Shown here: piece after piece, positions 18,177-26,413 of the stretch
How positions within the stretch are numbered: position 1 is the first letter of the stretch
Layout of the letters: the number at the start of each line of letters is the position of its first letter
Source: G965218495 sp965262785
GTDB lineage: Bacteria; Bacteroidota; Rhodothermia; Rhodothermales; Bin80
DNA: 64,000 bases
Assembly (NCBI GenBank): GCA_965262785.1
Contig: OZ253559.1
Location: 3,038,001-3,102,000, forward strand
Direction: 5' to 3'
Notes under the pieces: generated by a model
Told to the model about the DNA's origin: nothing
The model's database searches: none
The model's input: the letters and a program-made list of their open reading frames with translations, nothing else
Translations under genes and position numbers: made by a program

Positions 18177-18346
18177 GAGCTTCGTCAAGCCAGTGTGATT
18201 CTGCACGTATCAACTTGTTCGACCTTTGTATTGCGGAAGTCTTGCTCGAATGGGGGTGACGAACTGCGCAGGGAGGCATGACACGGCATAGCTGACCCGG
18301 CCCGCGCTGATGGCGAGACGGGCCCTACGTGAGGGTACGGGTGCGC

Positions 18347-19462
18347 TTAGAGCACCAGGCGCATCAACTGGTCGACGGTCAGCGCCAGGATGCCGAACAT
18401 CAGGTGGCAGTAGACCTTGCTATGCCCGCGTACCCGCACATACCGTCCGCCGAACTCGTCTTTGAGTCGTCCATTGACCCGCTCCACCGTCGAGCGCTCT
18501 CTGAAGCGTCTCCTCTCTGGCGTAACGTGTCCGATGCTGCGTTGCGCCCGCGCCTCACGCTTTAGCTCCTCATTGCCACGCGGGTTGATATCAATGATCG
18601 GCACATGCCCCAGCGATCTGCTATGCTCTCGGATTTCCTTAGCATCGTACGCACTGTCCATCAAGTCGTACAGACTTTGTACCCGAGCGGCCGTCATCAC
18701 TGCCAGCGGGATCGCCACCTGGCTGTCATGGACCGAAGCCGATGTTAGCGCAGCGCTGATCGGAATCCCCCCGTCAATCACATCCAAGTGCAGCTTGAAG
18801 CCGACCCAGCAGTGCCCGTGACCCTTCGAATTGCGTTTGGTCCCGACATTGCAGTCCTTCGGCAGTTCTTCCAGCATATCATCCAGCTCCATGGAGCGTT
18901 GACGCTGCAGGCGGGTAGGGGTTTTCGGTTGTTTGCCGTCGTTGGCCTTGGACACAGACCGCTTCGGCTTCTCGCGTGCCGAAATCGCGGTCGCGTCCCG
19001 CGAAACGTGCCCGGCCAGATGATCCTCCAGCGCGCACTCCAGCAGCACTGCGTGCAGCCGCCCCGGCAGGTCACTGTTGGCAAATTCCGCGAACGCCCGC
19101 GAAAACGACGATTCGCTCGGTACCATGTACGACCACTCCCAGCCGCATAGCTGGTGCAGTACCGGATCGCTCTTTAGTCGCTCCACCAACGCCCGCGTGG
19201 TCGGGATATCGAATACGGACTTAGCCAAAAAAGCCCGCGCCAGCGCAGCCCGGTCCGCCTTCGGACGGCCTGGACCCTTGGACTCGCACCCCGACAACAG
19301 CTCCTCCACGCGCACTAATTCCACCACAGAAACGAATCGTCTGTGCTGTTCACTGAGCTCGCCAATAGTGAGCTCCAGCAATGGAAACAATCTGAGCTGG
19401 AATGTGGACCAGTACCTGGACAACTCTGATCGCAATCGCATCTGCACTTTTATTGTATACAT
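18347..19462 (-). CDS. IS5-superfamily DDE transposase
   Basis: 371 residues. The N-terminal DUF772-like helical domain (GRPKADRAALARAFLAKSVF; SSFSRAFAEFA) is followed by a DDE catalytic core: SRDATAISAREK with the first Asp, LMDSAYDAKEIREHS with the second, and the C-terminal RERSTVERVNGRLKDEFGGR with Glu and Lys in E-x6-K spacing. An imperfect match between about 18250-18270 and 19525-19545 could be the terminal inverted repeats, but I cannot fix the ends. It appears full-length and probably functional. It lies 147 bp from the first ISL3 copy. Confidence 0.85.
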   Translation of the reverse strand: MYTIKVQMRLRSELSRYWSTFQLRLFPLLELTIGELSEQHRRFVSVVELVRVEELLSGCESKGPGRPKADRAALARAFLAKSVFDIPTTRALVERLKSDPVLHQLCGWEWSYMVPSESSFSRAFAEFANSDLPGRLHAVLLECALEDHLAGHVSRDATAISAREKPKRSVSKANDGKQPKTPTRLQRQRSMELDDMLEELPKDCNVGTKRNSKGHGHCWVGFKLHLDVIDGGIPISAALTSASVHDSQVAIPLAVMTAARVQSLYDLMDSAYDAKEIREHSRSLGHVPIIDINPRGNEELKREARAQRSIGHVTPERRRFRERSTVERVNGRLKDEFGGRYVRVRGHSKVYCHLMFGILALTVDQLMRLVL

Positions 19463-19608
19463 TTATGATTCTCACGTGTTCAAGTATACGACTCACGACG
19501 CACTTAATCCGCATTATTCTCACCCACGCCCTAACTTTCTACGCCCGGTTTCGCGCTCTCAGCCTATTTTTGCAAAAGGCTCTTAGGATACGCGTAGATG
19601 AAAAAATG

Positions 19609-21014
19609 GGCTCTACCCCTGTTTTAGTGGGTAAACTTACTTGCGGACGCTTTCGGGGTATAGATCTAGGCCTCCGAGGTGAAAGTAAATGGCATTAGCA
19701 AATCGCCATTTGTTGCGGAAACCCCTACTGCGCACTTTGATTGTTTTGATCCGGCTGTTGATGCCTTCCGCAGGGCCATTGCTCACCTTCAGGATGATCG
19801 CATTGAGGATACCCCACAGGTGTGTTTTGATGGTTCTGGCGGCTGCCTTGACCGGGTCCAGCCGACACCGCATGGCCCACGACAACCATCGCTCCCAACC
19901 CTTACGCGCCCATGTGCGGTGGACATAGTGCCACAACTGCAGGGCCATTTCCTTGATAGCCCACGCGGGGGCCGTCTTCAACGTGCTGGTACGCAACCGC
20001 TGGAAGCGCGCCTTCTGCTTACCAGACATGTTGGCCGGGTGAGTCAACCAATCATACTTGGTTCCCTTGAGGTCTTCCAGGCCTTCCTTCATCAATGCCC
20101 GGTGCTCCTGGCGCCGAACCTTGTCCACGGCAGTTCCCAGACATTTCACTACGTGGAATTTGTCAAAGGCCACCTTCCGTTGCGCCTCTGGCACATGCTC
20201 CAGCGTGGCGTTGATGTAGGCCGGCCACATGTCCATGCTGACACTCTCGATGCCCTCCAGTTGCTCCAAAGTGAGCCCAGCATACCAACGCGTAAGTGTT
20301 TCTTTCTTACGGTCTTCGCCCACATGCAGCACCGTACCCGCCTTTGCATCCGAAACAATGGTGACATACGCATGGCGCTTGCGAAAAGAGGTCTCATCCA
20401 CGCCAATATGGGCTACATTCCGTTCCTCCCTCCGCGCAAGGCCGCGTTGCACCGCGCGCTGCATGATCCCGTCTATCGCATTCCAGCTCACCCCCATCAG
20501 ACGGGACACCGCCGATACACTCGCCTCCTGCAGCCAATCAATCACCAGCGTCTCAAACCCTGCAGTGAACCGTGACATAGGTTCCGCCCACGGAACCGAC
20601 ACGGTGCGCACTCCATGCTCCGGACATTCCACGCGGGGAAGCTCCGCAACCACCATGGTGCGATACTCGCACAGGTCCAGGTGACGCCATTGCCGACGAC
20701 GGTGGTCGTAGCCCGGAGACGCCGAGCCGCACTCCGGGCAAGGCAGCTGATGGCCGTCCTCGCAAGCTACATGAATCCGGACTTCTTGCGCCTCATGCGC
20801 AAACGTCACCTCGGAAACCTTCCAGGGAGCCTGGATGCCCAAGAGGCAACCGATATCAGTCTTTAGTTGTGACATATCGCTGCTGGGGTTAGAGAACGTG
20901 TGCGCCATCGTGATGATGGCCTTGAAACAGACAAGAAGCGGGTATGAATCCGCATCATCTCATTTCGTTTCCCGTTGAATACAACACTGCACCCATCTAA
21001 TTAGGGGAAGAGCC
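19609..21014 (-). mobile_element. ISL3-family insertion sequence, copy 1 (1,406 bp)
   Basis: The ends are inverted repeats beginning GGCTCT(A/T)CCCC (at 19609 on the plus strand, and reading from 21014 on the minus strand). The flanks are a perfect 8-bp duplication AAAAAATG (19601-19608 and 21015-21022), as expected for ISL3. It carries one transposase gene. Compared with copy 2 it has 11 extra bases just upstream of the transposase start. Fusing the flanks joins the left sequence directly to the region of the AdoMet-decarboxylase-like gene. Confidence 0.95.
19637..20908 (-). CDS. ISL3-family transposase, copy 1
   Basis: 423 residues. An N-terminal zinc ribbon (CEDGHQLPCPEC with a later ECPEHG) and helix-turn-helix (VSAVSRLMGVSWNAIDGIM) precede the DDE core: HIGVDETSFRKRH with the first Asp, SVSMDMWPAYINATLEHVP with the second, and GPAEGINSRIKTIK with the Glu. 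It differs from the second copy at only a few residues (for example RTVSVPW against RNVSVPW, NKWRF against NKRRF). Full-length and probably active. Confidence 0.93.
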   Translation of the reverse strand: MAHTFSNPSSDMSQLKTDIGCLLGIQAPWKVSEVTFAHEAQEVRIHVACEDGHQLPCPECGSASPGYDHRRRQWRHLDLCEYRTMVVAELPRVECPEHGVRTVSVPWAEPMSRFTAGFETLVIDWLQEASVSAVSRLMGVSWNAIDGIMQRAVQRGLARREERNVAHIGVDETSFRKRHAYVTIVSDAKAGTVLHVGEDRKKETLTRWYAGLTLEQLEGIESVSMDMWPAYINATLEHVPEAQRKVAFDKFHVVKCLGTAVDKVRRQEHRALMKEGLEDLKGTKYDWLTHPANMSGKQKARFQRLRTSTLKTAPAWAIKEMALQLWHYVHRTWARKGWERWLSWAMRCRLDPVKAAARTIKTHLWGILNAIILKVSNGPAEGINSRIKTIKVRSRGFRNKWRFANAIYFHLGGLDLYPESVRK

Positions 21015-21196
21015 AAAAAATGAAGGCTGTGAGCGAGGGCTCCGATGAGTTTTCCGCCTTTGGTCGGGCCGCCTTGCAGAATGCAGGAAATGGTCTTCCC
21101 TAGTTTGCTCCCAGTATCGTCCGTGATTGTGGTCGGGTTGGAAGCAGCGAGCACCGCGCCGCTGCCAAATTGCCATCAACAACCACTAGAGTCAAA

Positions 21197-21643
21197 ATGG
21201 ATCACGAGTCAATTCGTAGCACCATGAGTGTGCGCGCTGCGTCGTTGACCACGAATCAGGAAACTGGAGCAGACACACCATATGGCTTCGAGTTGATATT
21301 GGACCTGCATGGGTGTGATGCCTCAAGGTTCACGCGCAACGACATTGAGGCTTTTTGCTCGAGGCTTTGCGACCTGATTGGCATGGACCGGTGCGACCTG
21401 CATTTCTGGGATGATGAGGGAGTGCCGAAAGAGGAGCAACAGACTGATCCGAGGACGAAGGGCACGAGCGCAGTGCAGTTCATCCTGACCAGTACGATCG
21501 TCATCCATACGCTTGATCTGATGCGAATCGTTTACGTGAACCTGTTCTCTTGTAAGCCGTTCGATGCAAAAGAAGCCGCGAACTTCGCGGCAGACTGGTT
21601 TCGGTCATCAGACTGGACTTCTCGGCTAATTGAGAGGATGTAG
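21197..21643 (+). CDS. S-adenosylmethionine-decarboxylase-fold (SpeD-like) protein with altered active site
   Basis: About 148 residues from ATG 21197 (TTG 21170 and ATG 21224 are alternatives). GFELILDLHGCD resembles the SpeD N-terminal strand. TSAVQFILTSTIVIHT followed by VYVNLFSC resembles the SpeD core, where bacterial enzymes have a Glu-Ser-His self-cleavage site, LSIHTWPE and a conserved Cys. Here the pyruvoyl-forming Ser, the later His and the Cys are kept, but the Glu before the Ser and the His after it are both Thr, and WPE is lost. Canonical processing or polyamine synthesis is uncertain. It sits 27 bp upstream of a DUF3326 gene and both lie between ISL3 copies. The fold call comes from motif reading only. 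Confidence 0.6.
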   Translation: MDHESIRSTMSVRAASLTTNQETGADTPYGFELILDLHGCDASRFTRNDIEAFCSRLCDLIGMDRCDLHFWDDEGVPKEEQQTDPRTKGTSAVQFILTSTIVIHTLDLMRIVYVNLFSCKPFDAKEAANFAADWFRSSDWTSRLIERM

Positions 21644-21670
21644 TCGTAGAACCGCGGCGGGCGCAAGCGC

Positions 21671-23053
21671 ATGGCGATCATACTCACGGAGCAGTACGCT
21701 GAAATTGACCCCGCTCCCGGAAACGAGGGGCTAATTGAGCACTGCAGGCACTCGGTTGAGGCGGCACTCGCCTTGGATACGCACCCGGTTAGGTTCGCAA
21801 TCGCATCCAGTAGCGCGACTGGATTCCAGTGTGAAATCGGGGTGATGCGAGGGCTGCGGAATTCGACGTGGCCGACACCTCCCTCTATTTTCAGATTTCG
21901 GAAGCGCAAGTTCGAGCGCACGCAGCAATTTAATGTCGTACTGCTTGTGCCGACCGGTATCGGCGCGGAATTGGGTGGACACGCTGGTGACGCGGGACCT
22001 GTAGCTTCGCTGCTGGGAGCAGTCGCGGATAAAATCGTGCTGCACCCCAATGTTGTTAACGCCTCGGACATCAATGAGATGCCCCGTAACGCCTTGTACG
22101 TAGAGGGCAGCATCTTGACGCGGCTCTTGATGGGGACAGCTGGCCTTCAGCCAGTCAGAGCGAACAAAGTACTTGTCGTGCTAGATGCACATCGCGACGA
22201 CAGTTTCATCCACGCCGCGATTAACGCAGTCAATGCTGCCCGCTCAAGTTATGGCCTTTCGTGCCCCGAAATAGTCTGCCTTCAGAATCCATTGGTAATG
22301 TCGGCGAGCTCGGCACCCTCTGGCAGGGCCGCCGGGCGCATTGAAGGTATGGACGGTTTGTTTCAACTGCTGCTCGACCGAATTGGGCAGTTCGATGCCG
22401 TTGCCATTTCAACAATTATTGGTGTGCCTTTTGAATTCCACCAAACATACTTCGATTCGGCCGGCAGTATGGTCAACCCGTGGGGCGGCGTTGAAGCAAT
22501 GCTGACGCATACATTGTCCAGTGCGTTCAAAGTCCCAACTGCCCATTCTCCGATGCTGGAGTCCAAGGCGGTCGCAGAAATTGACCCTGGCATCGTTGAC
22601 CCTCGAATGGCAGCGGAGGCGTATTCATCAACATTTCTGCAGTGCATCTTGAAAGGACTACGTGTAAGCCCTCGAATACTGACCGGTTCGGAAGGAATAA
22701 ACCAGCATGGAGTCTTGGCTGCGGAGGACATCTCGTGTCTTGTGATTCCAGAAGGGTGCCTTGGTCTACCGACTCTGGCTGCCCTTGAACAGGAAATTCC
22801 CGTGATCGCCGTTGCCGAAAACTGGAACCTCATGAGGAATAACTTATCGCTCTTGCCTTGGAAAGCTGGACAGTTCTACCAGGTAGACAACTACCTGGAG
22901 GCAGCAGGCGTTCTGGCTTCCCTTCGCCAAGGTATTGATGTGGGTTCTGTTCGAAGGCCCCTTGACAGCGTACGTATTACAAGGGCTCGGGCACGGAACT
23001 CTCCACACAGATACGTACAAGCTGAGTCCATGGCAGCACGCGAATTCTCGTAG
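21671..23053 (+). CDS. DUF3326 family protein
   Basis: 460 residues, likely cytosolic. The family signature is VVLLVPTGIGAELGGHAGDA followed by HPNVVNASDI and NALYVEGSILTRLL, then repeated nucleotide-fold-like blocks (NKVLVVLDAH; AINAVNAARSSYGL; AVAISTIIGVPFEFH; SCLVIPEGCLGLPTLAALEQ; IPVIAVAEN). DUF3326 is known to me mainly from cyanobacteria and has no established activity. The last block looks like a nucleotide- or ligand-binding loop. Tight spacing after the SpeD-like gene suggests the two work together, which is inference. Confidence 0.75.
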   Translation: MAIILTEQYAEIDPAPGNEGLIEHCRHSVEAALALDTHPVRFAIASSSATGFQCEIGVMRGLRNSTWPTPPSIFRFRKRKFERTQQFNVVLLVPTGIGAELGGHAGDAGPVASLLGAVADKIVLHPNVVNASDINEMPRNALYVEGSILTRLLMGTAGLQPVRANKVLVVLDAHRDDSFIHAAINAVNAARSSYGLSCPEIVCLQNPLVMSASSAPSGRAAGRIEGMDGLFQLLLDRIGQFDAVAISTIIGVPFEFHQTYFDSAGSMVNPWGGVEAMLTHTLSSAFKVPTAHSPMLESKAVAEIDPGIVDPRMAAEAYSSTFLQCILKGLRVSPRILTGSEGINQHGVLAAEDISCLVIPEGCLGLPTLAALEQEIPVIAVAENWNLMRNNLSLLPWKAGQFYQVDNYLEAAGVLASLRQGIDVGSVRRPLDSVRITRARARNSPHRYVQAESMAAREFS

Positions 23054-23481
23054 CCGCTCCAATCTAGCGATTCATCCAGATCACATGAGTGCGTGAGCCA
23101 GGAGCACCGCACGGGGTTGAATCACGATGTAATAGCCGGGTTTAAAAAGCAGAGTAGCGCTGCACATAGGGTGTACCTTCACACTTGTCTGAACTTCATT
23201 GTTTTCGCGTCGGCCAGGGGGCCGAGGAAATGCAGTGTTTTCGCGGAATTTGCAGTTCCTCGTTTGCACAGGAAACGCAAGTCAATGCGTCCCCCTTCCC
23301 GCATAAATGTGCATTTTCATAGGACACCCTACCCCCATACCGTGCACTGTAAGCTGCTGGGACGGGCCCTCAGCGCGCTTGTCAAACGAATATCCGTTGC
23401 GCGGATTTGCATGACGCCAGAAAGGGCTGGCGGAATGTGCACGGCAAAATGAGACCATTGTCCGTGAAGTCTTAATAAATT
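23054..23481. other. intergenic region between the DUF3326 gene and ISL3 copy 2
   Basis: About 430 bp. A 119-codon frame (23093-23452) has an arginine/cysteine/histidine-rich composition with no domain features and is probably not a gene. The stretch ends with AATAAATT, the target duplication of the following ISL3 copy. Confidence 0.4.
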
Positions 23482-24876
23482 GGCTCTTCCCCTAATTAGA
23501 TGGGTGCAGTGTTGTATTCAACGGGAAACGATATGAGATGAAGCGGATTCATACCCGTTTCAAGGCCATCATCACGATGGCGCACACGTTCTCTAACCCC
23601 AGCAGCGATATGTCGCAACTAAAGAACGATATCGGTTGCCTCTTGGGCATCCAGGCTCCCTGGAAGGTTTCCGAGGTGACGTTTGCGCATGAGGCGCAAG
23701 AAGTCCGGATACATGTAGATTGCGAGGACGGCCATCAGCTGCCTTGCCCGGAGTGCGGCACGGCGTCTCCGGGCTACGACCACCGTCGTCGGCAATGGCG
23801 TCACCTGGACCTGTGCGAGTATCGCACCATGGTGGTTGCGGAGCTTCCCCGCGTGGAATGTCCGGAGCATGGAGTGCGCAACGTGTCGGTTCCGTGGGCG
23901 GAACCTATGTCACGGTTCACTGCAGGGTTTGAGACGCTGGTGATTGATTGGCTGCAGGAGGCGAGTGTATCGGCGGTGTCCCGTCTGATGGGGGTGAGCT
24001 GGAATGCGATAGACGGGATCATGCAGCGCGCGGTGCAACGCGGCCTTGCGCGGAGGAAGGAACGGAATGTTGCCCATATTGGCGTGGATGAGACCTCTTT
24101 TCGCAAGCGCCATGCGTATGTCACCATTGTTTCGGATGCAAAGGCGGGTACGGTGCTGCATGTGGGCGAAGACCGTAAGAAAGAAACACTTACGCGTTGG
24201 TATGCTGGGCTCACTTTGGAGCAACTGGAGGGCATCGAGAGTGTCAGCATGGACATGTGGCCGGCCTACATCAACGCCACGCTGGAGCATGTGCCAGAGG
24301 CGCAACGGAAGGTGGCCTTTGACAAATTCCACGTAGTGAAATGTCTGGGAACTGCCGTGGACAAGGTTCGGCGCCAGGAGCACCGGGCATTGATGAAGGA
24401 AGGCCTGGAAGACCTCAAGGGAACCAAGTATGATTGGTTGACTCACCCGGCCAACATGTCTGGTAAGCAGAAGGCGCGCTTCCAGCGGTTGCGTACCAGC
24501 ACGTTGAAGACGGCCCCCGCGTGGGCTATCAAGGAAATGGCCCTGCAGTTGTGGCACTATGTCCACCGCACATGGGCGCGTAAGGGTTGGGAGCGATGGT
24601 TGTCGTGGGCCATGCGGTGTCGGCTGGACCCGGTCAAGGCAGCCGCCAGAACCATCAAAACACACCTGTGGGGTATCCTCAATGCGATCATCCTGAAGGT
24701 GAGCAATGGCCCTGCGGAAGGCATCAACAGCCGGATCAAAACAATCAAAGTGCGCAGTAGGGGTTTCCGCAACAAACGGCGATTTGCTAATGCCATTTAC
24801 TTTCACCTCGGAGGCCTAGATCTATACCCCGAAAGCGTCCGCAGGTGAGCTTACCCACTAAAACAGGGGTAGAGCC
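23482..24876 (+). mobile_element. ISL3-family insertion sequence, copy 2 (1,395 bp)
   Basis: The same inverted ends as copy 1 in opposite orientation: GGCTCTTCCCC at 23482 and the complement of GGCTCTACCCC ending at 24876. The flanks are a perfect 8-bp duplication AATAAATT (23474-23481 and 24877-24884). Because copies 1 and 2 each have their own, different target duplication, they arrived separately. Confidence 0.95.
23577..24848 (+). CDS. ISL3-family transposase, copy 2
   Basis: 423 residues from ATG 23577, equivalent to copy 1 (same DDE blocks: HIGVDETSFRKRH, SMDMWPAY, GPAEGINSRIK). The frame is open back to 23538 only because this copy lacks 11 bases in the leader; that would add a 13-residue extension not shared with copy 1, so I take the MAHTF start. 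Full-length and probably functional. Confidence 0.93.
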   Translation: MAHTFSNPSSDMSQLKNDIGCLLGIQAPWKVSEVTFAHEAQEVRIHVDCEDGHQLPCPECGTASPGYDHRRRQWRHLDLCEYRTMVVAELPRVECPEHGVRNVSVPWAEPMSRFTAGFETLVIDWLQEASVSAVSRLMGVSWNAIDGIMQRAVQRGLARRKERNVAHIGVDETSFRKRHAYVTIVSDAKAGTVLHVGEDRKKETLTRWYAGLTLEQLEGIESVSMDMWPAYINATLEHVPEAQRKVAFDKFHVVKCLGTAVDKVRRQEHRALMKEGLEDLKGTKYDWLTHPANMSGKQKARFQRLRTSTLKTAPAWAIKEMALQLWHYVHRTWARKGWERWLSWAMRCRLDPVKAAARTIKTHLWGILNAIILKVSNGPAEGINSRIKTIKVRSRGFRNKRRFANAIYFHLGGLDLYPESVRR

Positions 24877-24884
24877 AATAAATT

Positions 24885-25444
24885 GAGTGCCCACGGAGGG
24901 GTTATGGAGTAGGGTATAGTCAAGGCGCCTGCGCCCCACAGGCAAAATAGCCCTTGGCCCCCTCCGGCGCCTACTATTGTACCTACTGCCAACCAAGTTG
25001 CAGGACAGCTCAAAAGGGATGCGCTTCGGGGTCCCCGGATAGCCACGGCGCAGTGCGCAGCCATCCGCATGAGGCTGGTGAAGGTTGCCGCGGTTATGGT
25101 CGTAGGCATGCGCCGATACCGCTTATCGTGATCCTCCGCCTATCCGTGGCCGTCCTTATTCGCTCGCGTACTTGCCAATGTGCGCACATTTGAGTGCTCG
25201 CCCATTGAGTCGGCCCTTGGGCGACCCCCTCCCGTGCAGGACTTCTTCTCTCTCGCCTGATTAAAGGCCAAAGGCGCCGCTTTACCCCACACCACGACAC
25301 CACCACGTGGTGATTGGATACGAACGATCTCGCGGCACTGGTAGGCGAGGAGATCAAACTGCACGGCATTGCACAAATTCAAGTTGGGAATTGGAGAGTT
25401 GCTGTGGAGGTGGACCCTAGTCTCCACCATTCCTTTCCAATCAT
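24885..25444. other. intergenic region upstream of the IS256-like unit
   Basis: About 560 bp. Minus-strand frames of up to 114 codons have no recognisable domain. The left end of the IS256-like element should lie here, but I could not match it confidently to an inverted repeat on the far side. Confidence 0.4.
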
Positions 25445-26413
25445 ATGAACCCCTCACAGCCTGTTTTGGGGAGGGCTGAGGCACCTTTAGACGCCCAGAT
25501 CAATCCCTCCGGTGACTCGCGACGGCTTCTGATGAAGCTCTGCACGCACATACTGCAACAATTGACCACCGACTGGCCCATTCCGGCAGCGCATCAGCAG
25601 CCGGCGCCACCGCCCGTAGTGATGAAGGCTTCTGCTGCGGCCCAGGACACAAAGCCGGACTCGGCGCAGTTGAATGAAGCGTGGCAGCTGTTGCATTCGC
25701 GCAGTCTGCAAGACGACCCGATCGTTGCGATCTGGCTGCGCGGGCTGTGCCCACGCGGCGTTAACATCGTTCTTGGAGCGGGTCTGACCATCACGGGCTA
25801 TCGCCGCATACTTGGCCTGGTAGCGTGCTACCCTGAAAACGTCTCTGCTCTTACGTCCTTTGTGCAGTCGCTGTCCGATCGTGGTCTTTCGGCCGCCGCC
25901 GGGCTGCTCTGTGTGCTGCCCAGCAGTACGGGACTTCAATCGGCGGTGCGCCAGGTGTTCGGCGCCAAGGTCGCTATACAGCGCTGTCTCAATTCGCTGT
26001 TGGATCAAATCACCTGCGGTCTTCCGGAAGACCTTGTTCCTGTGTATCGCAATCGCCTCCGCCAGGCATGGAATGGGTTCGATGCCCGGGAAGCTGAACG
26101 CGCACTCACCCGTATTCACCAGGACTTGACGCGCGTCAATCGGTCCGCAGCGAAGGTTTTATGGGAGGGTCTGGAGCAATCTCTGACGATTCAACGCACG
26201 GGCATGCTGCTCAAGCTCGACCGGGGGCTACGCGTGATGCGCTTCATGGATGCCATCAGTCGCAGGTTGCAGACCCCGGCCAGCGCCGTTTTCCAGCAAC
26301 GCGAACAGATGGCACTGGCACTGTTGGAACACGAGGCTCAGCTGCGCCGTGTGGCCCATGCGGCCTTTCTGCCACAACTTCGTGAGAGTCTCATCAACCT
26401 TAACGCCGTCTGA
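25445..26413 (+). CDS. degenerate IS256-transposase paralogue (no catalytic triad), coupled to the transposase
   Basis: 322 residues with no close named family. From about residue 93 to 275 it aligns by eye with the catalytic core of the transposase downstream: VFGAKVAIQRC against VFGDAVVFQRC, RLRQAWNGFDAREAERAL against RLQAAWELPTYAEARAAL, WEGLEQSLTIQR against EEGLEDTLTLHR. All three catalytic acids are gone: D178 of the transposase (LLLDG) corresponds to R99 (IWLRG), D238 (VDGSRGL) to LPSSTGL, and E350 (NIIENLN) to an Arg in RVMRFMD. The stop shares its last base with the transposase ATG (26413), so translation is coupled. It could be a DNA-binding partner, an inhibitor, or a decaying duplicate. 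Confidence 0.65.
   Translation: MNPSQPVLGRAEAPLDAQINPSGDSRRLLMKLCTHILQQLTTDWPIPAAHQQPAPPPVVMKASAAAQDTKPDSAQLNEAWQLLHSRSLQDDPIVAIWLRGLCPRGVNIVLGAGLTITGYRRILGLVACYPENVSALTSFVQSLSDRGLSAAAGLLCVLPSSTGLQSAVRQVFGAKVAIQRCLNSLLDQITCGLPEDLVPVYRNRLRQAWNGFDAREAERALTRIHQDLTRVNRSAAKVLWEGLEQSLTIQRTGMLLKLDRGLRVMRFMDAISRRLQTPASAVFQQREQMALALLEHEAQLRRVAHAAFLPQLRESLINLNAV

Noticed and set aside
19679..20575. 298-codon frame antisense to the ISL3 transposase (and its twin at 23910-24806)
   Set aside because: It is the mirror of a clear transposase, conserved only because the two IS copies are nearly identical, and has no domain of its own.
23093..23452. 119-codon frame between the DUF3326 gene and ISL3 copy 2
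   Set aside because: No domain, no ribosome site, Arg/Cys/His-rich composition; chance ORF.
21015..23481. composite transposon bounded by two ISL3 copies
   Set aside because: Each copy has its own different 8-bp target duplication, which shows separate insertions.
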